Source: Echinococcus granulosus
Taxonomy: Eukaryota > Platyhelminthes > Cestoda > Cyclophyllidea > Taeniidae
Length of the DNA stretch: 64,000 nucleotides
Reading direction: 5' to 3'
Assembly (NCBI RefSeq): GCF_000524195.1
Contig: NW_020170441.1
Span: 15,122-79,121, forward strand
Shown here piece by piece: positions 12,902 to 25,683 of the stretch. A program made the translations under genes and the position numbers. Numbering within the stretch: the stretch's first letter is position 1; every line of letters starts with the position of its first letter. Under the pieces are notes generated by a model. It was not told where the DNA came from, ran no database searches, and was given only the letters and a program-made list of their open reading frames with translations.

Positions 12902-15458
12902 TCTATTTTATTATCATCGCACCGAAGTGGATACAAAAGGCATCAGTATAAGGCATTCCAATATGCCAAAAAAAATACAAGTTGCTGTGATTAGGTAACC
13001 ACATAGTTAATGTTGAATTTAAACGTTTATCAAATTATGAAGTTGATATTTCACCTATAATGATGCATTTGTACTTCTGATTGCTGCTCCTTTTCCACCG
13101 ATTCCACTATTCATTGATAATACAATCACATGATCACCCGACACACAGCCAGAAGAGGGTAAAGGCAGTGTAGTGGTTTGCTACCCTCTTTAGCTTGACG
13201 TTCAACTACGTGAACACTTCATTCTGTGCAGTTTGTGCCTCCCCTCTGCGCCCTGACCTTCCAGCCATGCCAGTAGCCTGTCAACCTTTGTGTACTCTAC
13301 TGGTATGTCTTCCCACTGCGCTTTGACTTGTTACCACGTTAGTGACTACTAAGGGTCCTGCACAAGTGCTGGAGGTAGACTACAGAGCGCGTATATTGCC
13401 AACGCCTTATTAAAAGTGTTTCATTGGAGAAAGGATGCAGACATTTATTTGCAACTACTTTTAAACTAATTTATTAACAACCATTTGGGAGGTCCTATTA
13501 TCAAGCATTCACTCATACCTAACGTCATTTCTTATATGATAAGCATGAGGCAATAAATCACATTTCATAAGTTTTGCGATGGAGTGAATGTACTGTGAGC
13601 ATTTACATCTAACAGGAAAAGTAAAATAGCCTTTGATGCATGCATGGCTTACATGGATCATTCGTGTCTTTTACAATTTTGCTTGCCCCTATAGGCACGC
13701 AATTCTACTAATTTCAAGTAAAAGCATTACCAAAGAGCTTTGCCTTTACACGATAGACAGTGTTTAGGAATGTCTAGTTTACCAAACTGATTTATTATGA
13801 CCTTGAGATAGCAAAACAATATTTGCTGGTTACAATCGAATACTAGCATGTTTCTTACGAAAAAAATCTTGGGCTAACTGGTTTTGTCAACCTTCTACCA
13901 AGGATTTGAGGTGGCGGGTTTTCTTCATGGTCATGTCTGCTCCAGGACATGCTTCCAAATTGACATTGGTGGACCTCAGAGCAACACCACATTGGTTTTC
14001 TTTAACTACTAAAAATCAGTAAATTTAAACTGCGGTCTGACAGATTGGTAAAACAGCCTGTTCATGCAAATACTCATGCTAAACAGCACTGGTAAGATAA
14101 ATGAGAATTTCGTGTTCAGGTGAATCATAAATGTGGGAGAAAACCGATTGATGATGCAGAAAGTGCAGAATGAAGTTATCCAAGGATTTGTATGCTTTGT
14201 ATATATTTTTACTTATGAAGAAACAGAGCTTCAACTACTGATACCAAGGGATACGAGCCATTAGGATACACGATCACTGTGCAACACCCGAGTACTAATA
14301 CGAGGTGGTATGGAAGAATATACACTGTTAAAGAACCAAGGGGCTATTAAAATGTGCCAGAGGCCATGCTGCAGAGAGAAAGCACAACTTGCAAAGGCTA
14401 AAATGCTCGTGTAGCTAGAAACAAACAAAATATCATGTCACCGCAATCTTATAAATGGGAATGTTTGATGCAATACCTTTGGCTTATTTGCGTCAAAGTT
14501 AAAATGCCAAAAAGCACATGATATTTTAGTGTTTATTCTCCAAACGACGAGTGGGTGTTAATAAGTAATAGTTCAAAGAGGCATTAAAACCTTCCCACGG
14601 TATGAGCAAATAGCTCGACAAACAGCTCTCCAGTACTTCACTTAAGGTGGTAGACAGATGCGAATGCCGGGTGGTTGGGTGAGATTTGCTGTCGATGACG
14701 GTGAGAATTAAACTACAGAGCTTACATCCCTCTTTCATAAGCACCGCCCTCAAGCTAAGTTGGGAAACGCATTACTTATTCATGCTTAAGGAAAACGGTG
14801 AGCTTTTACTGCCAGAAATTAATCCGGCGAAATACTAAAAATTGTGGTACCACCTTTATCCCTTTGGGATCTTCTCCAAATTTTTTACATTACTGAGAAC
14901 AAACATGTGTAGTTTTTATGAAAAACAAGTGATTTCCTCCTGTATTTACCTATTTACAGCTCGACGCATCGCAACGGCCACGCTTCGTCCGCGTTTATTC
15001 CTCCAGAAAGAGCAAAGAGGCGGCAGGGGAGTGAAGGCTACTCCTGAAGGTTTGATATGCCTCTGAAGTGCTTAAATGAAAATTTCATATAGACTAAGGT
15101 AAACGTAAAGTACGTTTAGATTGCAGCTGTTAGACTGCCTTGTAATAAATAATCTTAGCTTCGGAATTAAGGGCATAATTGGCGTCAGGCTGAAGTGAAA
15201 AAACGTGTGAGGCTGGGTTGACTGTAGATTAGTGGGGTGACAATCTAGATAAAGAGGTGTATGTCTCGCCAGTGCAAAAAATAATGAGAATCTCATGAAG
15301 GTTACAGATTTGGCGCTCTCAGTGACAAAGCGAATAGGTATAAAATATTTTACTTCAATTTTAAAGAAATAATTAGGAGAAAACAAAACAACCGCAAATG
15401 AGATTGGTGCCATTGTGCGAAGTTTGAAACGGCTTTAGAATAAAAATGAGTGATATAG
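12902..15458. other. Intergenic with a diverged repeat and weak exon candidates
   Basis: Around 13265 the block CATGCCAGTAGCCTGTCAAC matches the second, diverged repeat type seen near 35265 and 43676. On the minus strand 14757-14726 is bounded by CCCAACTTAG and GTAAGC and could be a 32 bp micro-exon (LEGGAYERGM), but no partner exon was found. On the plus strand an acceptor TTTACAG at 14954-14960 opens a short frame ending TGA. None of these can be called a gene. Confidence 0.35.
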
Positions 15459-16169
15459 TGTAGCACCTCTGGTCTTTCATGAAGAAGAAAGAAGTCATAA
15501 TACCAAGCAGAATATGCACTGTCGACGTACAGAAGGGCTGAGACCATCCCCTTTCCACCCCCTAGCAGTAGTGTAAGGGCCAAGCCTTAAGTGCCCACAA
15601 AATTTTATAACAAGATGCTAAACAAACCATCAAACTATAACATAGTCCCCTTTTCTTTTGAGCGTCATCTGCGGCGCTCGCCTTAGTCAACCTTCCGCGT
15701 CGGCCAGCATAACATAGCCAAAGCTGCGAGTAAAACACCCCATCAAACCCCACCATTCAGCGAATTCTAGTGCATTTTAGAAGACATCTANNNNNNNNNN
15801 NNNNNNNNNNNNNNNNNNNNNNNNNNNNNNNNNNNNNNNNNNNNNNNNNNNNNNNNNNNNNNNNNNNNNNNNNNNNNNNNNNNNNNNNNNCCCTTCTATT
15901 AGAAGTCGTCTCATTAAAGTTTAGCATTTAGTAACAGAAATTGGGCTAGCTATCCTTTGGGATGGGTTCGCTCTCCGCTGCCAATAATGTAGTGTGGCAC
16001 CCTGAGTCTTCCCTGAGGCCAGGAGAGGCCATTATACTGGGCTGGAAAACGTATTACAGAAGGACCGAAAGGCTAGATTCTACTGACATGGCTCGGAGGC
16101 CATGCCTCCCGGTAGAAGTACAATAGCGGAGTCGTAGGTGTTTGGGTAACAGAAACGACAAGTAAAACA
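15459..16169 (+). mobile_element. Full-length TRIM-like element, interrupted by an assembly gap
   Basis: A 5' LTR of about 184 bp (15459-15642, TGTAGCACC start) is followed by an internal part opening ATAGTCCCC, the same internal start as the element at 35698. A second LTR begins at 15988 after CTGCCAATAA, again the same internal end as that element, and runs to about 16169. The internal part contains 100 N at 15791-15890, so its true length is unknown. The LTRs are well diverged from each other, suggesting an old insertion. No coding capacity is seen. Confidence 0.7.
15791..15890. other. Assembly gap (100 N)
   Basis: Exactly 100 N, the conventional size for a gap of unknown length, inside the TRIM-like element. 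Collapse between repeat copies is a likely cause. Confidence 0.99.
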
Positions 16170-19093
16170 AATCCTCAAAGCGGTAGAATAAAGGGGTACC
16201 TGTAAATTTCAGTTTCAAATTATTGATGAGTTTTCAAAGTCTGAAGCACCACCCTTTCATCAACATCGCTTAAGTATTTTTTAGTCACAAATCGTTCTGG
16301 AGCAGTGCATACATAACAGTGGTGTGTTAGAGATTTTGTTCCTTTTAAACCACATAAATTACACCCATTTCGCCAATATATTGACATTACCTGAGGGACC
16401 AACAAATGGCAAGCAGTAGACGAAAAATGCCAAATTTTTGGTTAAATTCTGCCCTAACTCAAACACTTCGACATCGCAGTGGGTAAATGTTAGAAATTAG
16501 ATAGCTACAAAAATTAGTTGTTGGCCTTCAATTTGTGAGCATTAATAGTAAAACAATTTTGTCTGCAGACCACCTCCATTAATTTAGTGGAGATATTTTT
16601 GATGGTTCACAGCTAAAATAATTTGTCAATTTAGGACATGTCGGATGGCGCACCTTCTCTAAATGTTTCGAAACAACCCGTCCCAGGAAACTTCTACAGC
16701 TTTGGAAGCATACAAGTTTGAATTATGCCCTACAAGTTACAGGTCATTGAAGTGAGCCATTTAGACAGCTGACAGATGAAATTAAGAAAGCAAATCCTTA
16801 TAATAAAGTAGCCGAGTGAGGAATTCCTGCATACATCTTCCATGCGTTCATATGTCACGCATTCATCAAGTCAAATAAACGAAGTTCAAGCCAAGATGCG
16901 ATCGTTTAGCAACACATCAAAGCATTTTGGACTTGACACCTCTACTACAGAGGCCTAATACCGATTTCTAAACATGCGGCTATTAAATAGACACGTAAAT
17001 CGGACTTCGGTTGACATGAAACACAGCTTATGTGGTACCGCCAGCATGAATTTCATAATTCGTAGTTTAAAATGCGGGCATGCCTATCCGGTTGGAACCG
17101 CTCCAGTGAACTCTAGGTGGCCATCATGGGTCTTATTCATCACTCATTTCAGTCGTAACAAAATTTATTTTGGCAAACCTCATCTCTATTGCAGTTTTGG
17201 AGGAAATTCAAAATAATACTCACTAACAAAAGCAAGTTTCCCGTATTTTTTGTAAACCACTAGCTTAATAGCAGAGAGGCTAATGATAAAATTGTGTGAT
17301 AAACTGAATACAGGGGCCTAGTACTTGAGAGGTTGTTGGCGTATTATTACAACTTGCCTCTTGATTATTCGAGAATGCTTATTCAACTTGACGACTGTAA
17401 CGAAGATTCCTTATAGGGCCGAATTGCTTATTGCTTTGGATTCTGCAAGACCTTTGAAAGTGAGTATAATGTTTTTCAATTAAGGTAATTATTATGTGTA
17501 TATACTTATATATATACGCCGCACACAGTTAATGCATGGCTTCCAAAAGAATCAAAATACACTTTCCGCATGCTTTTTATTTTGCTTTTATGTAAAAGTG
17601 GAAGCACAAAAGCGATTTGCTCGTTGCTAGTGATTCACTGTATAAATGATGTGCGCATGACGCAGTACATTCAACCAACGTCGAGATTTGTAGCCTTTCC
17701 CCAACTTTAAGTCAACACAGAGTTCTGTTATTAAAGCCAGGCAACGGAATCAGTTGGCGCCTCGTCATCAACTCGAGTTGTTGCATACGCTAAAGATTAC
17801 TTTAAAAAATACAAGTTTAAAGTCTTCAAAACATATTAATTTTACCATTTTGAAGAGTACAGCAAAGTGTTAGCTTTACTTTACCAGATGCAACCTGATG
17901 ACTAATATTGGGTTGTGAGGGGATGAGGTGTCTGGTCTTGGGATAATCGAGCGGAACCTCATGGACCCTTTAACTGTGTCTCCAAAACGGCATTAGGAGC
18001 ACCCTTGAATTGCCTACGCTGGAAGAATATTGACTTAGTAATGAGAGTTTACTGCTACATTCAGCAGACTTCTAGAAACCCACGAAGCCATCCCCGATGG
18101 CATGAATATCTTCCGCATTGTGAGTCACATAGGCTTTAAATTCGATTCAGTGAATGCTGTATCGCGTGTGCGTAAAGCTTTCTCTCAATCATAGCACCTT
18201 TTGTCTCTGAAAATTTTGCAAAAAATGCGCCATCTGCGACCCCATTCATATTCATCATTCTAGTTGGTTTAATCTACTACACTGCACACTTTGAAAGGAA
18301 CTACCCATTTCCTAAGGTGTAAGCTTACTCAGACCGGCAAACACAAATCATCTTAGGTATTAATTTAGGGCATCTTGTCAAGCCAAGTGAAGCAATTTGT
18401 GAAACACGCACAATCCGTTGGGGGCATAGTCTGCTCACCACACTCCGAAGTCGAGGAGATGGGAGATAACGCCTCTGGCCGCGTCAGCCTTGCCACGCAC
18501 TCGATTCATGAATGCGCATTTGAGTGTTTTCACCGCCTCTGGTCCTTATCTATAATTCGCGTTGAAAAAGAGAATGGCGCTCACCATTCTGTTCCGCGTT
18601 CTTGCATACGGCAAATATTCCTATAAGCATGGTGTTTAGTTCAAGGACTTTGACTTTTGAAGGTCTTCACACACGGCAAATAACCACTACTTGTAAATTC
18701 CGACAAAATTAACTAAAACAAAATTTAGTGGAATTTCCCAGAAAAACTGTTTTCTGTTCAACTACTCGCTATTCCTTCCTTTTTTGCAATTTCTCAGCCA
18801 GTGCTAATCAAATTGAACATGACAACGCATACTTTAAATAGCATGACCTGTAAGATGTTAAACCAAAATAATCTTTCCAAATTTTATTAGCGATCGCAGA
18901 ATAATTACAGATGAGTGATATTTTAAAAGAGTTATCTGAAGATTTTTGGAAACAGTCTAAGTAACTCAGTAGGAACATGTGTAGTTCCATCTCTATCCTC
19001 TTCAAGATACCTAACAGTCCCTACACAGCACAAAGCATGTATTTTGTGAGGACATTTATGCAAGACAAGCAGAGCGTTTGTTTGCTTTAGGCT
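16170..19093. other. Intergenic, no gene recognised
   Basis: Holds AT-rich sequence with TATATA runs near 17510. A more GC-rich patch lies at about 18400-18540; on the minus strand it has a stop-free stretch ending LLDFGVW and TGA, on the plus strand a 83 aa ORF. Neither is recognisable. Confidence 0.4.
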
Positions 19094-19290
19094 TGCGTGG
19101 AGCGCCAAGACTTCCCTCAAGACGAAAGAAGACATAATACTCGATTAGATGATGCATTGTCGACATACAAAAGGGCTTGGGTCTAATGGCATGACCCGGA
19201 GGCCAGGCCACCAGACAAAGGCATAATGGGAGACCCTCTAAGTAGCCTGTTACCAAAATCGAGAATTAAACAAGCAGTTCAAGCATTACA
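19094..19290 (+). repeat. Diverged solo LTR, TRIM-like family
   Basis: Carries GACTTCCCTCAAGACGAAAG, GGCATGACCCGGAGGCC and a GAGAATTAAACAA...CATTACA end in the family order. The start is altered to TGCGTGG. Confidence 0.72.
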
Positions 19291-21227
19291 TTTGCTCCTT
19301 CCTTATTGTTCGTTGAGTTTGGCTAAAGTGAGTTCCTGAATTCAATTTCCACACAACGTTCGGCAAAGCCAGTTCTCTTCACTCACGTGGAATAGAAAAG
19401 ACAATTTCGGGTTCTGTAGAAATTAATATTTGGGCAGATATTTCGTCTGCTTGTCTAAAAGGGTGATATCTGTTGATTTGTGTGCATATAACAACTAAAA
19501 GGCCTACCCAGGCATTTTGTGTAGCTGTATTTAAGGCTAGATTTGACTGTGCAACACAACGCTTTTTCGCACCAACGAATCAAGGGATATGTGGCAGCTT
19601 TCCCGTGTCAAATACGCATCCGTTTCTAGCCCGTCAATGAGCACATTTTTCTTTAATAGTGCGAAAAAACGGCATTAAGTACGTCTGACACCTTCGGGAC
19701 ACCACTGTGTAGCACCCGCTACCTGTGTGACAGCGAGCTCGAATGCTTTTGCTAGCAGAATTACTTCTATGCAGTTCGTTCATCGCTTAAAAATAGAATG
19801 CAAAACATGTGAGGGCCCGAGGATAGCTGCTTGAAGTGCAGATGTTCCAATTCATTTATGAAAGTGGAGTCAAAGGATTTCGCGGACATCAGTTGCGCTT
19901 GTTGAGTGAATTAACCGCGCGAAGTTTTATGACAACATGAAGTTAAGTGACATTGGTCATGTACACGCACAATCCACACATTTATCGCAACTCATGCACG
20001 CAAGCTTCGACGCCAGTTCTTCTTACACTTATGGGGAAAATGGGCTTGGGATCTATGCTTGTGATTGGGGAAAGCAGAACTCTTGGAAGCATAACCCATT
20101 CCCAGATATGGCGAACGTGACTTTGTCGGCTTCTTAAACTATTTATTTTCGTTAAGCTATTCCATCCAAGTAATTTTCCTCTGAAGCGAAACACCACAAT
20201 TTTGGAAAACCAGACGAGGAGCGGATCATGCGGTGCAAAAAGCAAGTAGGAAACAAGGCTAGGAGGCCTCATTCGACAAAATTAATTATGAGCGGTAAAC
20301 TCGGAGACATTTTGAAGTAAAAGATGATTGTGGTAAAGTTCATGGGCATTGCAGTTTAAACAAATTAGTGGATCGAAAGAGTAACATTTTGGACAAAAAA
20401 GGAATTTCTACCAAAGAGATGTCTTCCTTTTGGTGAAGTATCTCAATGGCAGAAGTGCATTAAAGTTGGATTTTGTTGACATGCATAAGAGAGCTACTTC
20501 GATGGCAATATAAATACTGTTTGCTTTTTTATCAAGAGAGATTAAACAGCATTGACTGACCTTTTGGGGCCTTCTCTTTGGTGCCAGAAATGGCATTGTT
20601 GCAAGCATCGCATTAACCATTAGTTTAGATGTTTTATTTATAATTTTAAGCTAAAGTAACTTCCTGTTGAATTCCAGTAGCCAGTAATGGGTGCCAACAA
20701 TCGACAGTTTAAAATAGCAATAAAAATATTTACATTCTCTTTTGCCACGTGAAGTAAATGCTGAAGGCCTTAGATTTGTGAGATGAAGCGAATTCAGATT
20801 TATGAAAGCGACTTTTTAAGTAATCACTTCTTTGTCAAAAAACGAAGAAAAATAATTACTACTTATTTGTTGATATACAATTTCCCATCGAATGCAAGCA
20901 AAGGGAACTGTTAGCTATTAGAAGGGTCGTCCCTTAGCACCAATTACAGTTATGCTCCCTTGTTTACTCAGATCGGCACAAATGGCAAATGCAGTATCTA
21001 GGCTTCGTGGAAGCTGACTGAGTCGAAGAGATGAACCCAAACCGTTTGCCCATAAATGCTACAAAGGACAATTGCAATTGGTCGGAGCAGTTGTACCTCC
21101 ATTTAATTAATCAACCTTTGTGCATCCCTAAGCTCTGATTCTCCAATAGCCAGTCGATTTCAAGTTACATCTTAAGAAACACGCCCCTTAAAATATCATC
21201 ACCTTATGTGAATAAGTAAAAATTATA
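19291..21227. other. Intergenic upstream of the DEG/ENaC gene
   Basis: Short ORFs (19937-20137 plus, 19982-20272 minus, 20408-20620 minus) show no domain and no usable splice context. No promoter element could be assigned. Confidence 0.4.
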
Positions 21228-24200
21228 ATGAGTCAAGAGCCCAACACAGAGGCGGCCACAGAGGCTCGACGTAGTAAGCAAAGCAGATGGGACCACGGTG
21301 ATGAATTTTCGCGCAACGGCCGCAGCAAGTCGAAATTCAGTCAGATCTACGAGTTGTTTATTCACTTTTGTGAGAACACGTCACTTCGAGGTGTACCACA
21401 AATTGTCCGCTCCTCCGACCGCAGGAATCGCTTGCTCTGGTTAAACTTTATTTCTATCTTTTTCATTGCATGTATAGCCTGCTTGATAATCACAACGAAT
21501 CAGTACCTACAGTACAATGTGATCCATCAGCCAAAACGAATTTTTGATGCTCCTAGAGCGTTTCTCTCCCTAACTATATGCAATCTGCGCCCCTTCAAGT
21601 CGTCCGGTGTGGATCGTCTGATTCGCCAAGGGGCAGTTCCCGTGCAGGCCTACTTTGATGTCATAATGAAGGTGGCTTCGACGCTGGACAAGCGCTATGC
21701 CAGCCAATTCACGACGCTTTTTTCCCTCGAGTCCTATCTCCTAAATCTGCCCGAAGGCATGGATCCCAGCAATTTGGGCCACCGTCTCGAACAGCTGGTG
21801 CAAACGTGCGTCGTTCTTTACCAGAATGGCACGTTGATTAGGGGCACCGACTGTGGCAAAGCGGGCTACTGGGTTAAGACGCTGAACCAAATTTACCACA
21901 ACTGCTACACCTATGAACTGGATCCCCAAATCCGAGACAAGACGTAGAGCGTGGAAATAGTGCTGTATCTCGACAACATAGTGGAGCACACGAGTTGCTT
22001 TGACTGCCAGGTAAACGGTTGTTGTGATTCTTAAAATATTTAGGTTAAAAAACTGTCAATAATCGTAATAAGGAGTAGTTGGCACCCCTTTTGGAATACT
22101 TTTTAATTAGATGTAATTAGCTAATACCTGGAAACTGTTTCGAGGTTATTCAAAGGGATTAAGCAACGAGGCGGGTCCCTCAAAATCGCAATAAATTGGC
22201 AGGCTTTGCTTAGCCGTCCATTCAGAGGCAGAAAATATCAAAAATGTCTTCTTGATTTACAATATCCGTTGTAGATTTATAAAGCAAGCCAACAAACTAA
22301 TTGGTACCGTTAATTAAAATGCTTATATCCATTGTGCAGGGATTCCAATTTCCAGCATTTCCAAAATGTACTCTTTTCCTTTGTGTTAGAATAAGGCTTG
22401 TGTTTTACTGCCTCACAAAGTGTACAGCGGTGGTAATCACTAGAGTAACAATTTAAAATAACCGTTTCTTAAAACAACTTGCGTTTTAAACTTATCAAAG
22501 TGGGGCGGGCGCAAATTGGCAATGCAAATGCGATCAAAATATATCTCCTACGTGCAGACAGATGGCTCCACGAAAGGGATCATAAATACAACCCATGACA
22601 TCAACGTCTAAACACGACTATGCATACAATAATACACGATTCACCAGAAAGGCATTTCTTGAAAAATAAAACATGTCGATTCTTCGAAAGTTTGGTTCGA
22701 CTTGAAGAATGGTAAGAAATGTTGATCAGATACTTTTTCCTGCCTGCTACAATTGCACAGTGCATCCATTTATTGCCTGAACGATTGCCTTAAATAGTGA
22801 ATTTGAATGTTTACCTACCTATTAAAGCCTTGATGAAGCTCTTTTAACTGCTTACACCTTCTCCTTACCGAATTCTTTTTCAGTCTTCCAACTTTTATTG
22901 ACAACAATTGCAGTCAAAAGGTTGGTTTTTACTGCTCTTCTTCTTGTAATGGCTCTTATATGGACTTGCAAGCACTATGATTTATCAAAGCACCTTTATG
23001 TCCTAAGATTCCTCATTATGCTAAACAGTAGCTGTTGAATTAGATGAGTGCAAGAGAAGCTCTTTGAATCCATAAATGAACTTCAAGAGGAAGAATTTAG
23101 GAAGGAACTTCCTCAGTGTGATTAGTAAAAGATCGATGTCTGACAGAAGTGGATGGCGAGGGTACGCTTCAGGACTCATCTAGTGAACATCAAGCGGTCG
23201 CGAATCGCCTACAATATCACCCCTCGCGTTAAAGATCATAGACAAAACAAAATAAGCTGTCAACTTTCCCCGCTTTTGCATCTTACTCCAATACTGTTGC
23301 TTACTAAAACTATTTATTTAAAGTCATCATTTCTTTTTCGAAAGGATCCGGGTAAGAAAAGACTGGACAGATGTCAGAATACACCCATAAAACTCACTCA
23401 ACTGTAGACTGGCTGTCGGGCACCCTGTATCCGATACAGCTATGCCATGCAAATCTCCACCGCTCAGTGGCCCACCAAACGCTTTGTCACCAACTTTGCT
23501 AACAATGTGAGTGTATTGGAGTCAAATTTTCCCGTTAGCCAGCCCCACCGGAAGTAGGTGTGGCAGTACAGCTTTTACGATTCACGTTGTTATAAAGGGG
23601 AACCGATGCTGACGTTAGAAAGTATGAATGACGCAGTGCTGAAGTAATTATGTCGTTGTTATTGTCATTCTCAGTATCACAAAATCTTTCCATTTTTTTG
23701 CTGAAGACACACTCGGCAATTCTATGTACTTTTTACAAGATGTTTTTGTATAGAATATGAAACACTCGCCACCACAACTGCTATTCGCATACGTCGATGC
23801 ATAACACTAATAAAAAACAGTTACTCAAATACTGCTGTTTCATATTCAATGTTATAAGGCATTAAAAACTTCACTTCTACCCATCGGGGTGTTAAGCCTA
23901 GTGTCTGTCATTTGTCAATTCCCATAAACTCAAATAATTAACTTTCACTATTACAAAAATTGCTGGTTTTGGTTCACCGCGCTCTAAATTTTCCCTTTTA
24001 TGTTAGCCCCATAATTGGATTAATTGTACCCACTGGTCATAACAAAGCATCATCCGCGTAGGTCTGGTGGCTCCTTGCCTTTCAGCAACTACATCGTAGG
24101 AAACAAACAGCTAAGCGGCAAAGTAAAAGCGCCAATTTCGAGGGCAGCTACGCGAAGCAGGAGGAAGATGAGAGCCGCTTTGTGGAGCTCCTAAGACCCT

Positions 24201-24484
24201 ACGCTGCGATACACAACATGACCACCAACGGCAAAGAAGTGGAGGCTGTAGATCTTCTTATGCATATGCAGGACGTGGAGCAGAACTTCCTCTCCATCAT
24301 TGTCTCTCGCCCGAACTTCGACATCATCCGGGCGGAAGAGAAAGCGGTGGTGACTCTGACCTCTTTATTTAGCCAGATAGGCGGTCTCTTGAGTATCTGG
24401 GTGGGAATAACAATGATTTGCATTGTTGAAGTGGCTGAATTTCTTCTCAACTGTCTCGACGTACTGTGTGATCGGATACACTGA
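21228..24484 (+). pseudogene. DEG/ENaC-family sodium channel, likely pseudogene or divergent paralogue
   Basis: A member of the amiloride-sensitive/degenerin/acid- or peptide-gated cation channels: two membrane spans with a large Cys-rich ectodomain. Exon 1 (21228-22010) encodes a cytoplasmic N-terminus, the pre-TM1 motif, TM1 (about residues 70-92) and the start of the ectodomain. It is broken by an in-frame TAG at 21945-21947 (codon 240), after which the frame stays open to TSCFDCQ and a clean GTAAAC donor. A possible exon near 23146-23230 contains FRTHLVNIKRSRIAYN. Exon 23408-23506 has the family pattern CRAPCIRYSYAMQISTAQWP. The last exon, 24086-24484, holds the post-ectodomain helix, TM2 (SQIGGLLSIWVGITMICIV) and a TGA stop. 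The HG gating motif reads R54-G55 and the GxS selectivity filter reads GIT. The middle of the ectodomain is not fully accounted for. Confidence 0.75.
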
Positions 24485-24510
24485 TTTCTTTGTAAATCTG
24501 CGTTTTTACG

Positions 24511-24809
24511 TAAGGAGAAATTACATTTGTATTGTTGAACGAAGCACAGGTGTTTTTAAAGGAAAGTTAAGCGCAAGTTTTAGCGTAGAGCCAAAAACTC
24601 AAAGATTGTTCGAAGAGATGATTTATAACCAGCCTAAATACCCTAGCAATAGTGCGGAGTTAAATATTTACTCGTTTAACGGCGAATCTATCGTTGCGTC
24701 GGTTAAAACGATGGAGGAATCATCAAAACTCAAAACAAACAGCGCAAAGATGCTACACGAGGAAAAGTATTTGGGAAGTAATTTGTATAAGAGCATTTCA
24801 CAAACTTAA
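24511..24809 (+). other. Possible alternative C-terminal tail exon of the channel gene
   Basis: Directly after the last channel exon, in another frame, an open stretch encodes a hydrophilic 98 aa tail (contains LFEEMIYNQPKYPSNSAE) ending TAA. An acceptor-like ACGTAAG precedes it. A donor GTACTG at 24460 lies inside the upstream exon, but the phases do not join cleanly. It may be an alternative tail, a separate small gene or chance. Confidence 0.3.
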
Positions 24810-25683
24810 TTCCATTTTAGGATTAAGGCAATTTTATTCGTCTCGTTATAAAATCGTCAGGTGAAAGATAAAGAACAAATTTACCTGCAAATCACTCCAA
24901 GGAAAAGGAACCAACTTCTTTTACTAATACCGGCCGTTTCAAAGTAGTAGAAAATTAAATATATGGAAGCATAGTATGAAGAGTCCTTCCTAGTTTGATG
25001 GTAGGGAGTTCATAGAGGATATGAACCACGTAAATAGTTGTTGGAGTTCGAGTTCAGTGACAGCACTGTGGGCATACACGTTCCCTGAAGAAACATGTCG
25101 CAGTTCATGTCAAAAGTGAAATTAGTTAATCAGTATCTCAACTTCGACTAGTTGATTCATAAGCAAAGGAATTCATGCTGAATTTATTTTCGAGTCGCGT
25201 GAAATTGGGAAAAATTGCAAAAGAAGCCGAACGACTGTGATTTTTACGTGTGACACATCAACTGACTTCGCGACTTTAGAATCTGCATCTGCCTTAAGGC
25301 AGCACACACTTATAGTAAGATACTCATACAGTTTTAAAGCTATACAAGTGACGTTTTTTGCATAATTTAAATTGGTGAAGCTCTCAGTCGCCCATGCAAG
25401 GCAAATATTGTTCCGTTCAAAAGAATGAATGAATCCCTTAACCACATGACTGTATTGGTTAAACACTCCCGAAACAGCGAAATGATCCGCGAATTGTCCG
25501 TCAGACAAAAACATTCACTTTTAATATACAAGCTGAAGGTAGTACAGAAAAATTAGAAGGTTCTGAAGGAAATGTTTAACAAAAAGGTTTTTGCAGACTG
25601 AACTACAGTTCTGGCATTGATGAGGACAAATCTGGGGTGTGTTTGCATGAGGCAAAGACGGAGATGAAAGAAATTACAAGCTT
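24810..25683. other. Intergenic, nothing recognised
   Basis: One 113 aa minus-strand ORF (25173-25514) has no recognisable feature. An AATAAA on the minus strand near 25179 is the closest poly(A)-like signal downstream of the poly-Glu ORF. Confidence 0.4.
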
